From contig NC_092359.1 in the NCBI RefSeq assembly GCF_030848805.1, positions 5,197,001 to 5,261,000 of the forward strand: DNA of 64,000 nt. Direction: 5' to 3'. The DNA comes from Temnothorax longispinosus (Eukaryota > Arthropoda > Insecta > Hymenoptera > Formicidae). The notes under the pieces are model-generated. The model had not been told where the DNA came from. It did no database searches and worked only from the letters and a program-made list of their open reading frames with translations. A program made the translations under genes and the position numbers. Numbering within the stretch: the stretch's first letter is position 1; each line of letters starts with the position of its first letter. Positions 27,801-39,950 of this stretch are shown here, piece after piece.

Positions 27801-30800
27801 TGCGATGCGGGTGCTGCTGTCGAAATTGCCGCGACCCTGGATCGTCGACGAGAAGAAAGATGACGGTTACACTGCCCTTCATTTGGCTGCCCTTAACAAT
27901 CACGTGGAGGTTGCGGAACAATTGGCACGCGCCGGAAAAGCTGATCTGGATCTGCAGAACGTGAATCTGCAAACCGCTCTGCATTTGGCGGTCGAGCGAC
28001 AACACACGCAGATCGTCCGGGTACGGATTATTTTCTATTTTTTGCTATTGTTTATTTGTTATTGTATATTTTCGCGAATACCTGCGAAAACCGTTCGCTC
28101 CAATTTCGACGCTTTCAATTTGGAACATTTTTGTAAAAAAAATTGTGGTATTTAATGGTAATCAAATTTATAATAAACACTAGAATAAATTTTTTTAAAT
28201 CGACATCTGGTAATGGATAATTCGAGTCGTTGTTCTTTCGCCGAACGAGGATCGATAGTTCATTTTACGATAATTTATCCGATCGCAGCTGTTGGTTCGC
28301 GAAGGCGCGAATCTGAATGTCGCCGATAAGGATGGAGACACGCCTCTGCACGAGGCCCTACGACATCACACGCTGTCGCAATTGCGGCAGCTGCAGGACG
28401 TGCAGGACGTAGGACGGCTGCTGATGGGCCTGGGCACTCAGGGCCAGGACAAGAAGAGCAGCTCCTTCATCGCATGCTTCCTCGCGGCGCACGGCGCCGA
28501 CCTGGAGCTCAAGAACAAAAAGGGCCAGACACCTTTGGACCTTTGCCCGGATCCGAATCTCTGCAAGACTCTCACCACCTGTCACAAGGATAAGGAGTCG
28601 TTAGTACCTATTTGGGAGAGGAGAGGAGCGCTCTTTCGAGCCTCTTTGCCCCTTAACTTCAAACTGTATTTTATAAGAACGCCCCCATTTATTAAAAAAT
28701 GTTGAATATAATAACCGAGGTATAGACCCTTTTTTTTCAAGATTTTACTCAACATAATAATCTGTTAGTGGAATTTGTAGGAATTTATCTTTCGCAAAAA
28801 CTTTGATTTATTTAATACGATTTAATAAGAGAGAACAAAAGATTTGATCGCGAAGAATTGAAACGCGAATTCGTACAATTGATTGCCTCGTTACGTGCTC
28901 CACGTCTAATTCCCTGTGCAATTACACCATACATCGCCGTATCTCTTAGGATAATAATATTCGGTAACGTGTAGCTACCCTTTCCAGGCACGACATCGAC
29001 GAACCCCCTGTCCCATCGGCGGCGATCGACGAGTGTCTCGTATGCTCCGATGGCAAACGAGAGATGCTGTTCGGTCCCTGTGGGCACGTTGCTTGTTGTA
29101 ACGCCTGTGCGCCGAGGGTGAAGAAATGTCTGATTTGTCGTGAAAATGTTCTCTCTCGAGTAAAGGTAAAATATTGACGCTATTATTGTATTTTCCTATT
29201 ATTAGAATGTATTATATAATGCCATTTTTACTTTTAAAACTTGCTTTTTTAGTAACTACTTTTATATTAATATTAGATTTATAAATTCTCTGTCAATTGT
29301 GTTTTAATAATGTCCTTAATAATAATTCTTCTCCTTTTCGACGGTTGTATGAATTTGTTTATAGAAAATGAACTTTTCTCTGTGAGAGAAAAATCAATTT
29401 TATCTTTATACATCAGCAATACATTTCCAGTAGCTTTAATTTAATCTTCTGTAAAGCCGCTGAAGTTTTAGTCGCGCAATAAGTTACTCCTTTCATCGAT
29501 ATGACTCGATACAGCCACGCTGTCACTTCGTAGACCGACGATTGTTGACCGAATAGTCCCGTTCTGTCCTGAAAATAGATCCTCGAAACTCTAAACGCGC
29601 ATTCTACCCATCTCCTGCCTTGGCGCAATAATGGTCGTTTGTTCCCAGATCGAAGAATGCGTGGTGTGTTCGGATCGCAAGGCGGGCGTGCTGTTCCGCC
29701 CGTGCGGACACATGTGCGCCTGCGAGAGCTGTGCGGCCCTGATGAAGAAGTGCGTGCAATGCCGGGCCCAGATACAGCACATGGTACCGCTCTCGGTCTG
29801 CTGCGGCGGCGGCGGTGATGTCACCTACGTGAAGGGGTGCAACGCCTCAGGTACCAACGTCCCGCTTCGCGCAGCCTCTCCTCGCATCTATCTAATCGCA
29901 CGGAATATATTGAACTGCTCCCACATAACGATTAGATAGCTTCACCTCTAATCTCGCTTGGAATATACACGGACTATTTTCAAAACCGTATCTGCACGGT
30001 TCACGCGTGCATTTTCTGCCTTCCAATAATTAAGATAATGAACGGGATCGAAGGGTGAATCGGATTGAAGATCGCGGAAGAAGGCCGCGAACGGCCTGAT
30101 TTCTTTTTTCTTTTTGCATGAACAGTCACCTGGAGTGATTATTACATCTCAATTAAAAGTTATTGTTATTAATTACATATTGTATATTTTTTATTGTTAT
30201 ATAACTTCTTAGTATTTGAAGGCAATAGATTTACTTAAATTAAAATATTTTGAAAAAAGTAAAGAGGGACGAAAAAATTATTAAAAAACGAAAACATTAA
30301 AATTGTGGCGTGAGCTTTATTTTTTCGATGCTGGTGTAAAAATCACTAGGCGCACGTTTCCGGGTTAAAACGTGGTCGCAAAAGTAGCTAACACACGTAT
30401 CTATATCTCTGATACTCTTCGAATTATTAATGTAAAAAGTATTTCAAAAATTATAAAATATATCTAATTTTTCTATATTTACTGACAACCCATAATGCAA
30501 ACTTTTTGATGTAATCTATTGCATAACCGTTTTGTATATTAATTCCGATGTTTTCTCTAGTTAAAATATTTATTTTGCTATTGATATAACGTTAATTATA
30601 TTGCGAGTAAAAATATGAATTGCGATAAGTAAATAAAAGCATCGCTTAGCGATGCTACCGTTGCGTTGTCGGGGAATTGGCGAGACTTTTCTTCTTTATT
30701 TTTTCTTTCTTCTTTTTTTTTTAATAACTATTATGTTTCGAAGGAACAATATCCGAAGTCAAGGCGGATCCCGAAGAAGAGCCGACGCCCTCGAACAACA

Positions 30801-31549
30801 CTGGGGCTGGGGAAGCTCTCCTAATGAACAACGGCAGCCGAGATACTTCCCACAGCGACATACAAAAACTACAGCAGCAATTGCAGGACATCAAGGAGCA
30901 GGTACGTGTCCCTTCCGCGTCTCGCTTCGTTATGCGCCGCTTTAATGAAACGAATAATTTAATTTGTGTCGAAGAAAGAAGTCCGCACCGCGCTCCGTAC
31001 AATTACCTCTCGCTCTCGAAAAACCGGAATACGTTTTCTCGGGCTGTATTTCAAGCCTTCTTGTCGCGAGTACCGCAACAACTTCAACCGTGGCTCTTCC
31101 TAGTTTTTACTTCATTAGTTTCAAGAAAGATTCAAGAACTTAGATCATAAATGAATTAGAAGAATTCGATTAGAAGAAATTAATTTTGTTTATTCGACTT
31201 CGAGCGGGATTTTAAGAAAATCTAAACTTTCTAAAAGATACAGATTTAATGTTATAAATAAAAGATATGTGACAAAAATCGGAAACTCCTGGAAACCATT
31301 CGAGTGTAATAGCGAAGCTTGAATAAACTGATTTGCTCATAACGGGCTACTGAATTCGGAACACCGTGCAGAATATTTTGCGAAAGTCCTATTCTCTTAT
31401 TGTTGCAGACCATGTGCCCGGTTTGTCTGGACCGTCTGAAAAACATGATCTTCCTGTGCGGACATGGTACTTGCCAAATGTGCGGCGACCGGATGTCGGA
31501 GTGTCCAATATGTCGCAAAGCGGTAGACAAACGCATTCTACTCTACTAA
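27801..31549 (+). CDS. mib1: mind bomb 1, E3 ubiquitin ligase (3' half: ankyrin repeats and three RING fingers)
   Basis: Six exons: 27801-28020, 28289-28599, 28988-29165, 29649-29850, 30744-30901, 31409-31549, with matching phases at each GT/AG junction and a TAA stop. Exon 1 begins mid-protein and carries ankyrin repeats (DDGYTALHLAALNNHVEVAE; QTALHLAVERQHTQIVR). Exon 2 continues them (DKDGDTPLHEALRHHTL; KKGQTPLDLCPDPNLCK). Exon 3 has RING 1 (ECLVCSD...CGHVACC...CLICRE), exon 4 RING 2 (ECVVCSDRK...CGHMCACESC...CVQCRA), exon 5 an LQQQLQDIKEQ coiled coil, and exon 6 the C-terminal RING (CPVCLDRLKNMIFLCGHGTC...CPICRK) ending RILLY. Mib1 ubiquitinates Delta/Serrate ligands and drives their endocytosis in Notch signalling; the last RING is the catalytically important one in the family. 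The N-terminal MIB/HERC2, ZZ and first ankyrin exons were not found. An AATAAA lies at 31551, two bases after the stop; the real poly(A) site is probably further on. Confidence 0.95.
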
Positions 31550-33222
31550 AAATAAAAGACTGTCACCGGCCGCATTGCGCGCTTAAGTTTTTCCGAGAGA
31601 ACGATTGTATGACGGACGAATTATAATTCACGACGATCCACGACACTTCGCGAGAGAAAATGTTTCCTCTTGCGTCCCGTTTATTTCTGACAGCATCATG
31701 CCAAGTTGAATCGCAAAGTAACGTTGTTTTAAAAAAAAATCATGATATTCAATAGCGTAACATTGAAGAATAGTGAAGATATTAAATGTCTCTCTTCTCT
31801 CGAGCTGCGGTTTATAGATAAAAATGTAAACTGATTGATAAACGACCCGCGATAAGTATAAGTACGCACAATTATTATTTATTATTCACATCTCTAATAA
31901 GAGAAACTCGTTGCATGATAGATAATGTATTATGCTGTTGAAGTTGCGTTTATATGTAGCCGTACGGCTATTGATACGTAGGTGTAACATATTTTCAATA
32001 AGCTTCCTACAAAAACCTTTATTTACCATTTATAAATATCTACTGTCGTCTTTCTGCATTGATAAAAAATTCAGAAATTGCTCAGTAGACGTTAAAAAGT
32101 TCTTCCGAATATCAGTAGAAATAATAAGTTTATATTCATCTTGAATAATTCTCACATAGATTGCCAAAATTAATAATAAGTATAAAAATATTGCATTTTA
32201 ATTGTTTGATTTTTCAAAGTATACAAATAAAAGAAGAAATATAATAAGATGATTTATCGTTGTTGAGTAGCTATTATAATCTGCTAATATACGTGATGTT
32301 ACATAAATTGTTAAAAATATTTTCGATAACAATGCAGTGACGGATCTACATCTACAGCGGCAAAGTAACGAAGCTATATGTTCAATTTCTTTTCTCAACT
32401 TTATAATTGATATATTAATTATATATTTGAACGTAATAATTATATTAATTGACATAAAACTTATATTGATCATATTTTCGAAGTTTTAATATTTCAAAGA
32501 TAAATGACTTTTAATATATAAATTTATATTAATAATATTGTTTATATATCAATTTTGACAGTAATGAATATATGTACATATATACACATATACGAAAGAT
32601 ACATAAGATATACATATACATATATGTATATGAGATACATATACATATATGTATGTATATGAGATACGTATATATATGTATATATTTATAATTTTATATT
32701 TATAGAATGGATCTTTTTTCAGAAATATTAGCTTTAGCTCTAAAAAGTGTAGATTTGTCACTGATCCTATCGTATACCTATGTCTTATGAAGCTATAAAG
32801 ACATATATCTTCTTTTCTTTTTTTATGTCAGTTTTGATGCATTTCTTGTATATATTTCGTGTAAGCGCTTTTGCTTATAAATAATTGCCGAATGTGAATG
32901 AGTGAGTTTTATGTTATTTGATTCTCAGTTTGTAGTCAAGTAATTGATGATTAGCTGAATTTCAAAAATTATTTATATTGGTATATATCACGACGCTCGA
33001 TAAGACGTAATTTTAGACGAAAAATATGAAGTAATGAATATATAAAATAGAATGATTTATATTTGAAAGCCATTCCTATTTTGACAGTATTTCTAATACT
33101 TATTTTATTACTGTCTTTCTCGAGGTTTATTTCAATATATATCACTATATAATCATCAATATACAATGCGAATTATATGATATTATAAATAATATAAATA
33201 AAATTGTGACAACAGTCTGAGC

Positions 33223-33282
33223 TGCGATAATCATGTCGCAAATGTGTCCCCATACAGGGGACAGGGAAGATTATATTATCGC
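33223..33282. other. Imperfect 60-nt hairpin
   Basis: TGCGATAAT pairs with ATTATCGCA, and an inner stem TGTCCCC/GGGGACA closes a 5-nt loop; the middle is mismatched. It could be a small structured RNA or UTR element downstream of mib1. No seed family was recognised. Confidence 0.3.
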
Positions 33283-33324
33283 ATTATCATTGATTGCTTC
33301 GATGTATTTTATCTAGTATAATGA

Positions 33325-33372
33325 AATAAAGGAATTTTGTATATACAAATTCGCCGTACGAATTCCTTTATT
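33325..33372. terminator. Palindrome offering a poly(A) signal on both strands
   Basis: A perfect 12-bp inverted repeat, AATAAAGGAATT (33325-33336) and AATTCCTTTATT (33361-33372), encloses 24 bases. It gives an AATAAA hexamer on the plus strand (33325-33330) and another on the minus strand (33367-33372). It lies between the convergent stops of mib1 (31549) and Dlic (34410), so it could end both transcripts. Use as a poly(A) site is inferred from position only. Confidence 0.35.
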
Positions 33373-34409
33373 AAATGTCATTCAATAGAATTGTAATTAA
33401 ATTGTATCATAAATTAATTATTGCTCGAACTAAAAATAAGTGTACGAAACAAGATATACGAAAAATTATTTATTTTCATCGAGGATTTGAATTTCATATA
33501 CATAGAGCCACATTTATGTTGATAATCGAATGTACATATCTCTGCTCACCTGCTTTCTTGAGTCTACGGATAACATACTCAGCTAGAAATCCACAAAGGA
33601 AATATAGAATTTACACGCGCGATATATGGACATCTGTTCCAGTCTCGTACCATTATTTATCCCTAAATCTGAAGACTGCACTGCGTCTTCCATTAAAAGG
33701 ATTCTCCCATTTTATTTTATGAACAATTCGTATAAAAGACTATCTCATGCATTCGCACAACACTTTCACAACGCTAACGGCACTTACGTTGTCAAAATTA
33801 GACCGAATGCAGTGACGAGCCAACATGGAGATCTATCTCGCAAAGAAAATCGATCGAGTATATAAAACATAAAGAGTATTCGCTTATGAAAAAGAGAAAG
33901 AAGATGTGCATTCGTATGTAAATATATAGAACGATAAAAAAAACCGCGTTTCCGTTTCCACGTACACGGGCGTTGCTAAATAATTTACTATGACCAGGCG
34001 CTAAGACATGTGTGCGTAAGCATATATATCTCAGTAATATTATTATATTAAATATTTTAATTACACATTAATTTAATAGCTTTCTAATTGTTTTCTGCTT
34101 CGTTATTGATATTTAGTCGATTACGACATTCGAAGCTGTCGCAAAACTGCAAGACAGATTATATGTATATATTTTTTTTAATTTTTCTCTTTTGCGATGT
34201 GATCAGGTTACATTATCATCGATTAGATTAGAGCTAAATTTTACCTCTTCGCAATCCACATCTTACCATTATATTACGATCGCTCCCATTATAACGAGTG
34301 GGCTACAAGGTATTTCAGATTTGTGTTGGAATTCTGTCTAATGGCAACGAAGCTTCCGATTTATCATCTTCATTGTATCAATGGATCGCGAAGAAAAAGC
34401 GCGCTATTT

Positions 34410-37400
34410 TTAACATTCAGACGACGAGTTCAGGTTGGGTGGTGAAAGTTTCTTGGTCCGAGTAAGACGATCTAACTCCGCTGCTGCGTCATTACACATC
34501 GTTGCCTTGTCCACCGGTGTAGCATCTGAAGCACGAAATGTCTCTTTCAGTACATTTTTATTATAAGTAGAGGTTATTATTATACATACCAAGTTTCATG
34601 GGACTTGTTCCTACGCTACCCGGCGCTCCCGGTGAACCAGGCTGCACTCCAGTCTTCTTGTAGAGAAGAGAATTGAAGAAATTAGCTAAGACACCCTCCC
34701 CGGACGGTGTCGCGCCGCTACCCTTGGGATCCAGTTTTTTGTTCGGTGACGCGACCTATTCGCAAAATCATTAGTGTCTGTCCATTGTTGAGAAAAGGAG
34801 TTTTACTACTCGTAATGGACAGATCATACCACATAGATTAGAACATGCTTTCAAATGTTAACTGCAATAACCACACGAGATGACGGCTGGAATTGAAATT
34901 ACGTGGAGTGTTAAACGACACATGTACAGTGGACTATCGGGAATTTTTGTACATGATTTATCGCCATGATTTATCGGCTTTAGGATTAAATTACTGTATG
35001 TTAAATGGAATAAATGACTTTACATGATGAGACACTTTTGTCACTATGTTAATGAACTGCGACTACATTGTCATTCTATGAAGTGAATTCATTAGATACA
35101 TTAAGCAGGTTTTCTAAAAGGCGCGTAAGCTCTTAATTCACGAAGAACAGAAATACATTTACTCTTAACATCAAATAAATGGATCTGTACAAATGAACGA
35201 AACAGTTACGTGACAATTATGTATAATGAATGAAATAACTGGCACAAATGTATGTCGGGTTACAGACTTCATAGTTCCGTATGTAAAAGATGAGATTAAT
35301 GAATCACTCGCACGATTTAATAGTTGCAATGAGAAAATGAGTGACAATGCTGTGGTTCTTTGATTTGTCACGCAACATGAAAAGCATGCTCCATTTGTAA
35401 ATGGTATAACCTGTATAACTGGTCCAGGGCTTGCCTGATTCCGAGTCGTTGGAGAACGAGTAGGGTCTTTCAAGCCCGACAGAGCTGCTTGCTGCCGCGC
35501 AAGAAAAGCTTGCTCATCTTCCGCCTGAACCTCCATTTCTCTCGCAACGCACTATATCAATAACAGATAAAATATTCAGCTAGTACATTTGCATCATGTC
35601 AGAAAAGTTGTATATATTAGGGGCGCAAAGCAGTAATACGAAGCGGTACGATAGCATACTTTTCGATTCGTTGCTGGCTGTGCGATAACATCGCGATAGT
35701 AATCGTTTGCCTTCATGGATTGTAAATTCTCGTGCAGAATACTAATCTTCTTCATGTTATCCCAACCAGCAGGTCTGAAAATAATGCGCAATGCAAATAA
35801 TTTTAACATATGCATGCATGAAGAAAAGAAAAAATTTTTTTTGTCGCGTCAATCAGATGTTCTTACATAAGTACTGCATCCTTTTCGACGACCAATGCCG
35901 GTGTTCTGAACGGTAAAGAGTAAATTCTATGCGTTAAATATTTATAAAGCAAATCACAGTTTTTGTCTTCCTTTGCCGATGTGTAGAAGAGACCCGCGCC
36001 GTATTGTAAGCAAAACCGCCTGATCCATTGTTGCATGAAGTCGAAGTGCTCGTCTCTGTGAACAAAAAGGAAATAACCGATGCGAGATTAATGTTTGTTA
36101 AATGATTTGCATTACCACCTTGAATTTTTCACTCGATACTCACTTATAATCCTGTTCCTTTTCAAGAGTGGACATATAATCAGTTTTCGTTATGACTACG
36201 ACGACGTCTAGGCCTAAATTGGTTGTAAGTACTCCTTCCGGTAAGGGTAAGCCTTCGGCGGTGTCATCATCCAGATTACGACTTGTACGTCGCAAAGGAC
36301 TTCCAGGATCAAGTTCATCTCCTGGTTCTGTATAGTCTTGCCACTTCTTAATATCTATCAAAATAAAATGTACATAACAATGTCATGTTTCTCAAGAAGC
36401 TCGACATTTACTTTCTACTGGCAAAAACACGCATTGCAAATATTAGTCTTAACTTTGATCATTAAAAATGAAAAAAAGCGAGAAGTAATCAAAGTGACGA
36501 GCGATATTTACATTATTAATGGCGTTTACAAGCAATGGTATAGCACTACATATCACATCCGTTTTATCCTACTTACTAAGCTGCCTGCATCGTTGCCTAG
36601 TATCATTATCTAAAGGTAATTTGTCAATGTGATCGCCTAACAATGCCGCCCACGATTGAAGCTGATCGAGAATGGCCCATGGCGTGGTCATGGCAGCGAC
36701 TAACATAACAAGCGTATGTGGAAACCTCTCTTTGTTCAGAGCATATCTCAGAAGATTTGCGTGACCCGGGTCTCCATCTAGAACCCATACGGACAGTCTC
36801 GTATGATCTGCAAAGAAATCAAATATCACATTATTTGTCCAATTTCAAGCTGTAATTAAGCAATAATCCAAATATCTATCTTATCAATCATCTAAACGAT
36901 TATCTTAATTTCATGCTAACCGTCTCTGTAATCATCTCTCACGTCGATATATGCAAATTCTAGCCCAGAACCTTTCTTCGGGTCCTCTACACCTTGTAGT
37001 TTAGCTATAAGCGTAGTTTTCCCGCTCTCATTGTCACCTGAAAAAATATGTAATCCTATTTCTACAAAAATCAACTATAAGAGAAAACGTAACATTTACC
37101 AAATTATTGCTGTGTATTATATTTGCCGTTAATAATTTGTCGAAGGAGACAGATACGTTCCTTTATACAACGTGCTCTAAATGTATGGGCACAACTGAAC
37201 GCAGACAGCATGCAGAATGCATCTTGTCGATATAACCTTACGCGCTTCGACAAAATGTCACACGCGAATAAATGAAATAATCGCGACGAGAGGACGGATT
37301 TGTCTCCTACGAGCGAGTGGCACAGATATGACGACAAAGCGCTTTTTCCTGCCGATGACACACGCGTCAAGCAGCGGAATAGCTACTTAATATGCGTGCT

Positions 37401-37795
37401 ACATCGAGCGATCGGGGACCCGTGCCGAGTATTTTACCTAGAACGAGGACGTTTTTGTTCGACGGCAGCTTGTTGTTACCGCTGTTTTGCACTTCCGCCA
37501 GGATAGACGACCTGCAAAGCATACGATAAATGTCGAGTGAGGCACGATCGAGTCAAACGCGTAATTTTTCTCACGCAGCAAAGATGTGTCACGCGAAGCG
37601 CATCTCATGCTCGCTCTCTTTCTCTCAAAAAACGAAACGGCCGTTTCGCGGCGTGATCTCAATATATTACGGTTAACGTCGCGCGGGCTACGGCACGTAC
37701 CACAAGTTGTCCTTATTCTCGATGTCCTCTTTCTTTTTTGTCTGAAAGCCATTGCTCTGCACCATCGTATCAACCATCGTCGCTGCCATTATCAT
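34410..37795 (-). CDS. Dlic: Cytoplasmic dynein 1 light intermediate chain
   Basis: Ten exons (minus strand, 5' to 3'): 37701-37795, 37438-37511, 36921-37037, 36577-36807, 36144-36354, 35867-36055, 35660-35774, 35411-35551, 34590-34755, 34410-34525. Together they give 1455 nt, 484 aa. The start (MIMAATMVDTMVQ) opens a frame that runs unbroken through all phases. A P-loop-like GDNESGKTT sits at residues 57-65, followed by the Ras-like fold typical of LICs (LSVWVLDGDPGHANLLRYAL; VVVVITKTDYMSTLEKEQDY). The C-terminal half is Pro/Ser/Gly-rich and keeps the adaptor-binding helix GVLANFFNSLLYKKTG from residue 412, which in characterised LICs binds Hook, BICD and Spindly adaptors. The protein links dynein heavy chain to cargo adaptors. 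It is convergent with mib1 and in the same orientation as mRpL15 upstream. A second ATG at codon 3 could also serve as start. Length is in the usual 480-520 aa range. Confidence 0.95.
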
Positions 37796-38156
37796 CCATT
37801 TGACAGGCACAAGGATCAAGGATATCGATTGCAAGTTGCAAGCGCGCGAGCGGCGGCGCGGGTGTGGTGGAGTCGCGACTCGTCGCGAGGTCGAGCGTAT
37901 CGCATTTCGATTCCGATTCGACCGGCGCCGAGTAAATCGACCTCAGCGATTGTCGAAGCGCGCGTTTGAAATTGCAGACACGCCGCGAGATCTAATCCCG
38001 TGAGATTAAAAAAAAAAAACTTATGATGTGCGCTACATGCGTTACTTTATTCTACCTAGTGGTTAATTATGTACGGTATTTGATAATATCACAATATCAT
38101 AATTTTAAATAACAAAACGATTGTCGTTCGCATAAAGTATCATTTATTAAATCTAA

Positions 38157-38162
38157 TTTATT
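38157..38162 (-). terminator. Likely poly(A) signal of mRpL15
   Basis: TTTATT on the plus strand reads AATAAA on the minus strand, 35-40 bases beyond the mRpL15 stop. A second copy lies at 38143-38148. Position fits a short 3' UTR; use is inferred. Confidence 0.5.
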
Positions 38163-38196
38163 CACATTGCAATTGTATGTATCTTCGTGCCTCGTC

Positions 38197-39688
38197 TCAA
38201 CTCGCGTAGAACTCCTTCAGATACTCGGCCTTCGGTTTCAGTATGACCCTATCCTTGAGACTGACCAGCCAGCCCGGTTCCAGACCGTAAAACATTTGCC
38301 GCGGATCCTTGCGCTCGCACAACATCTCGTAATCGGGATCGTCCTCGATCTTCGGTAATTCGTAGCCGTACTTTTGCGCCAGCACCAATCGTTCGTGAGA
38401 GATCTTCTCGGGATCGGCCAGGTACCCTCTCGAAGCGGCGCTGGAATAATATTCTAAGCAATCCGTCGGCGGCGGAAGCCTACGCGGTATTGGTTCACCT
38501 ATACATTATAGAAAAGGAGTCACGTATAAAAAACAAAAAGGCACTTAGATTATTTTCCAGAAGTGAAAGGTACATCCTTAAAACTACCTCTGTTGAAGAA
38601 CAATTCTGTATCGGCCATGGCATGAAGGCAGTGCGTGTCATAGTAGGCGGTTGTAATTACACCACCATTTCTCTCAATCGCGGCGATCACAGGCTCGCTG
38701 GCCCACTGCACCTCTATGTTTATTTTGGCATTAAAGCAATGTGCCCCCTTGAAACAGAGAGTTCCCTTATTACATTCTCCGAATACACAATATATTAAAA
38801 TCTATATTGTAAATCACGAGACATTACCTGATCTGTTAAATGAACTCCGGCATGTTTATAGTGCACATTTATATTGTACAAACCAGTGTTTATCAATGAT
38901 ACGAGATCGATTGGTCTACTGATATCCAGCCGATTTGTGTCGATATACATTTGCAGCATTTGTAAAGAGAGCGGTGGATATTCTCGTCTCAAGCTGAAAA
39001 CGCACAGGATTTCTTTTCTTAGAAGAGAATCCAACATATATGGTTTCTCATAAATCCATCAAACTTACTGATGTCCTTTGTAGTAAGGTTCCTTGCCGAA
39101 TCTCAGATAAAAGGGGGTATTGCCAGTCTCGTAACCCAGACGCAAATAATTTTGTCTTTGGGTGGCGCCCTTGTTTCCACAACCATGCTTATTACCGCCG
39201 TGTTGACCTCTACCGCGTTTCTGTACATGAGAATAATCAAGGAGATTAAAATAAAGTAATATCTTAGCGTTATATTAAAAGTGTACGTGTAAGTGTATCT
39301 TGTAATGTAACTCAATAATTCTTATTTCGTTGCACGCAAAATATAAATATATAACTATATGATATATAATGGCATATAAATACTGTATTATAAATATTAT
39401 AGTTACACTATTAAATATTATAATTAATAGATCATAGAAAATGAATTGAGTCTGACGTCGCAGTGTCACGCCGGATTAACATTCTAATTGCATAAATTCG
39501 TGTATTTAAACTTTCGTAAGCTGAAAAATTGTGTCTTCTGCGTTTTTGCGTTACAATTATCCTGTATAAAGACTACATCTTACAGGCTGTTTCGTCGAGC
39601 CAGGATTATTTTTTATGTTTCCTAGCGACAGTCTAGGTAGCACTCTCAACATAGACAATGCCAGATCTTTTCCTTGCTTCCCAGCCAT
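38197..39688 (-). CDS. mRpL15: Mitochondrial ribosomal protein L15 (uL15m)
   Basis: Five exons (minus strand, 5' to 3'): 39584-39688, 39069-39220, 38828-38993, 38588-38747, 38197-38498, giving 885 nt and 294 aa. The start MAGKQGKDLALSMLRVLPRL looks like a mitochondrial targeting sequence: basic, leucine-rich, no acidic cluster. The uL15 signature follows in exon 2 (KRGRGQHGGNKHG...NYLRLGYETGNTPFYLRF), then YPPLSLQMLQMYIDTNRLD and PIDLVSLINTGLYNI. The C-terminal extension (KYGYELPKIEDDPDYEMLCE; EPGWLVSLKDRVILKPKAEY) is typical of the animal mitochondrial form rather than bacterial L15. It is a structural protein of the mitochondrial large ribosomal subunit. Its start lies 262 bp from the Wwox start on the other strand, suggesting a shared promoter region. 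Confidence 0.95.
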
Positions 39689-39950
39689 GTCGGTGTCAGT
39701 AACTCGTCGTTAACCAATTCTACGATATAAATAAATTCGTATTTAATAACTGTGCACGCTGATATTGAAGCATCCATAAACTTTCTAACCTAAAAAACTA
39801 TCTCGCGCGACATCCGCCATTCACCTGCAGTCGGGCGGTATCGATTGGAAAGAATGAGAATGAATGAGGTGTAGACGGTGTAGAGTATTGTAGAGAGTGC
39901 AATTGAAAGTGACAGGTGACAGGTGACGGGAGGTATTTAACAAGCCAAGG
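39689..39950. promoter_or_regulatory. Divergent promoter region between mRpL15 and Wwox
   Basis: Only 262 bp separate the two start codons, so this stretch must hold both 5' UTRs and core promoters unless unseen 5' exons exist. It contains GGTATCGATTGG at about 39837-39848, close to the TATCGATA DREF-type element common at insect housekeeping promoters, and GTGACAG/GTGACGG repeats with CAGGTG E-boxes at 39909-39929. No obvious TATA box is placed for either gene. Shared regulation is inferred from spacing. Confidence 0.5.

Larger units (their letters stand above)
31550..34409. other. Intergenic region between convergent mib1 and Dlic
   Basis: AT-rich DNA holding the 3' UTRs of both genes. It contains an ATATAC/ATATGT tract near 32575-32690, a hairpin at 33223-33282 and a palindrome with AATAAA on both strands at 33325-33372. 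No coding exon was recognised. Confidence 0.6.

Noticed and set aside
32549..32761. Tyr/Ile-rich minus-strand frame
   Set aside because: Translation of the ATATAC/ATATGT simple-repeat tract.
37586..37969. 127-codon plus-strand frame
   Set aside because: Overlaps Dlic exon 1 and its promoter on the opposite strand; Arg/Ser-rich with no domain.
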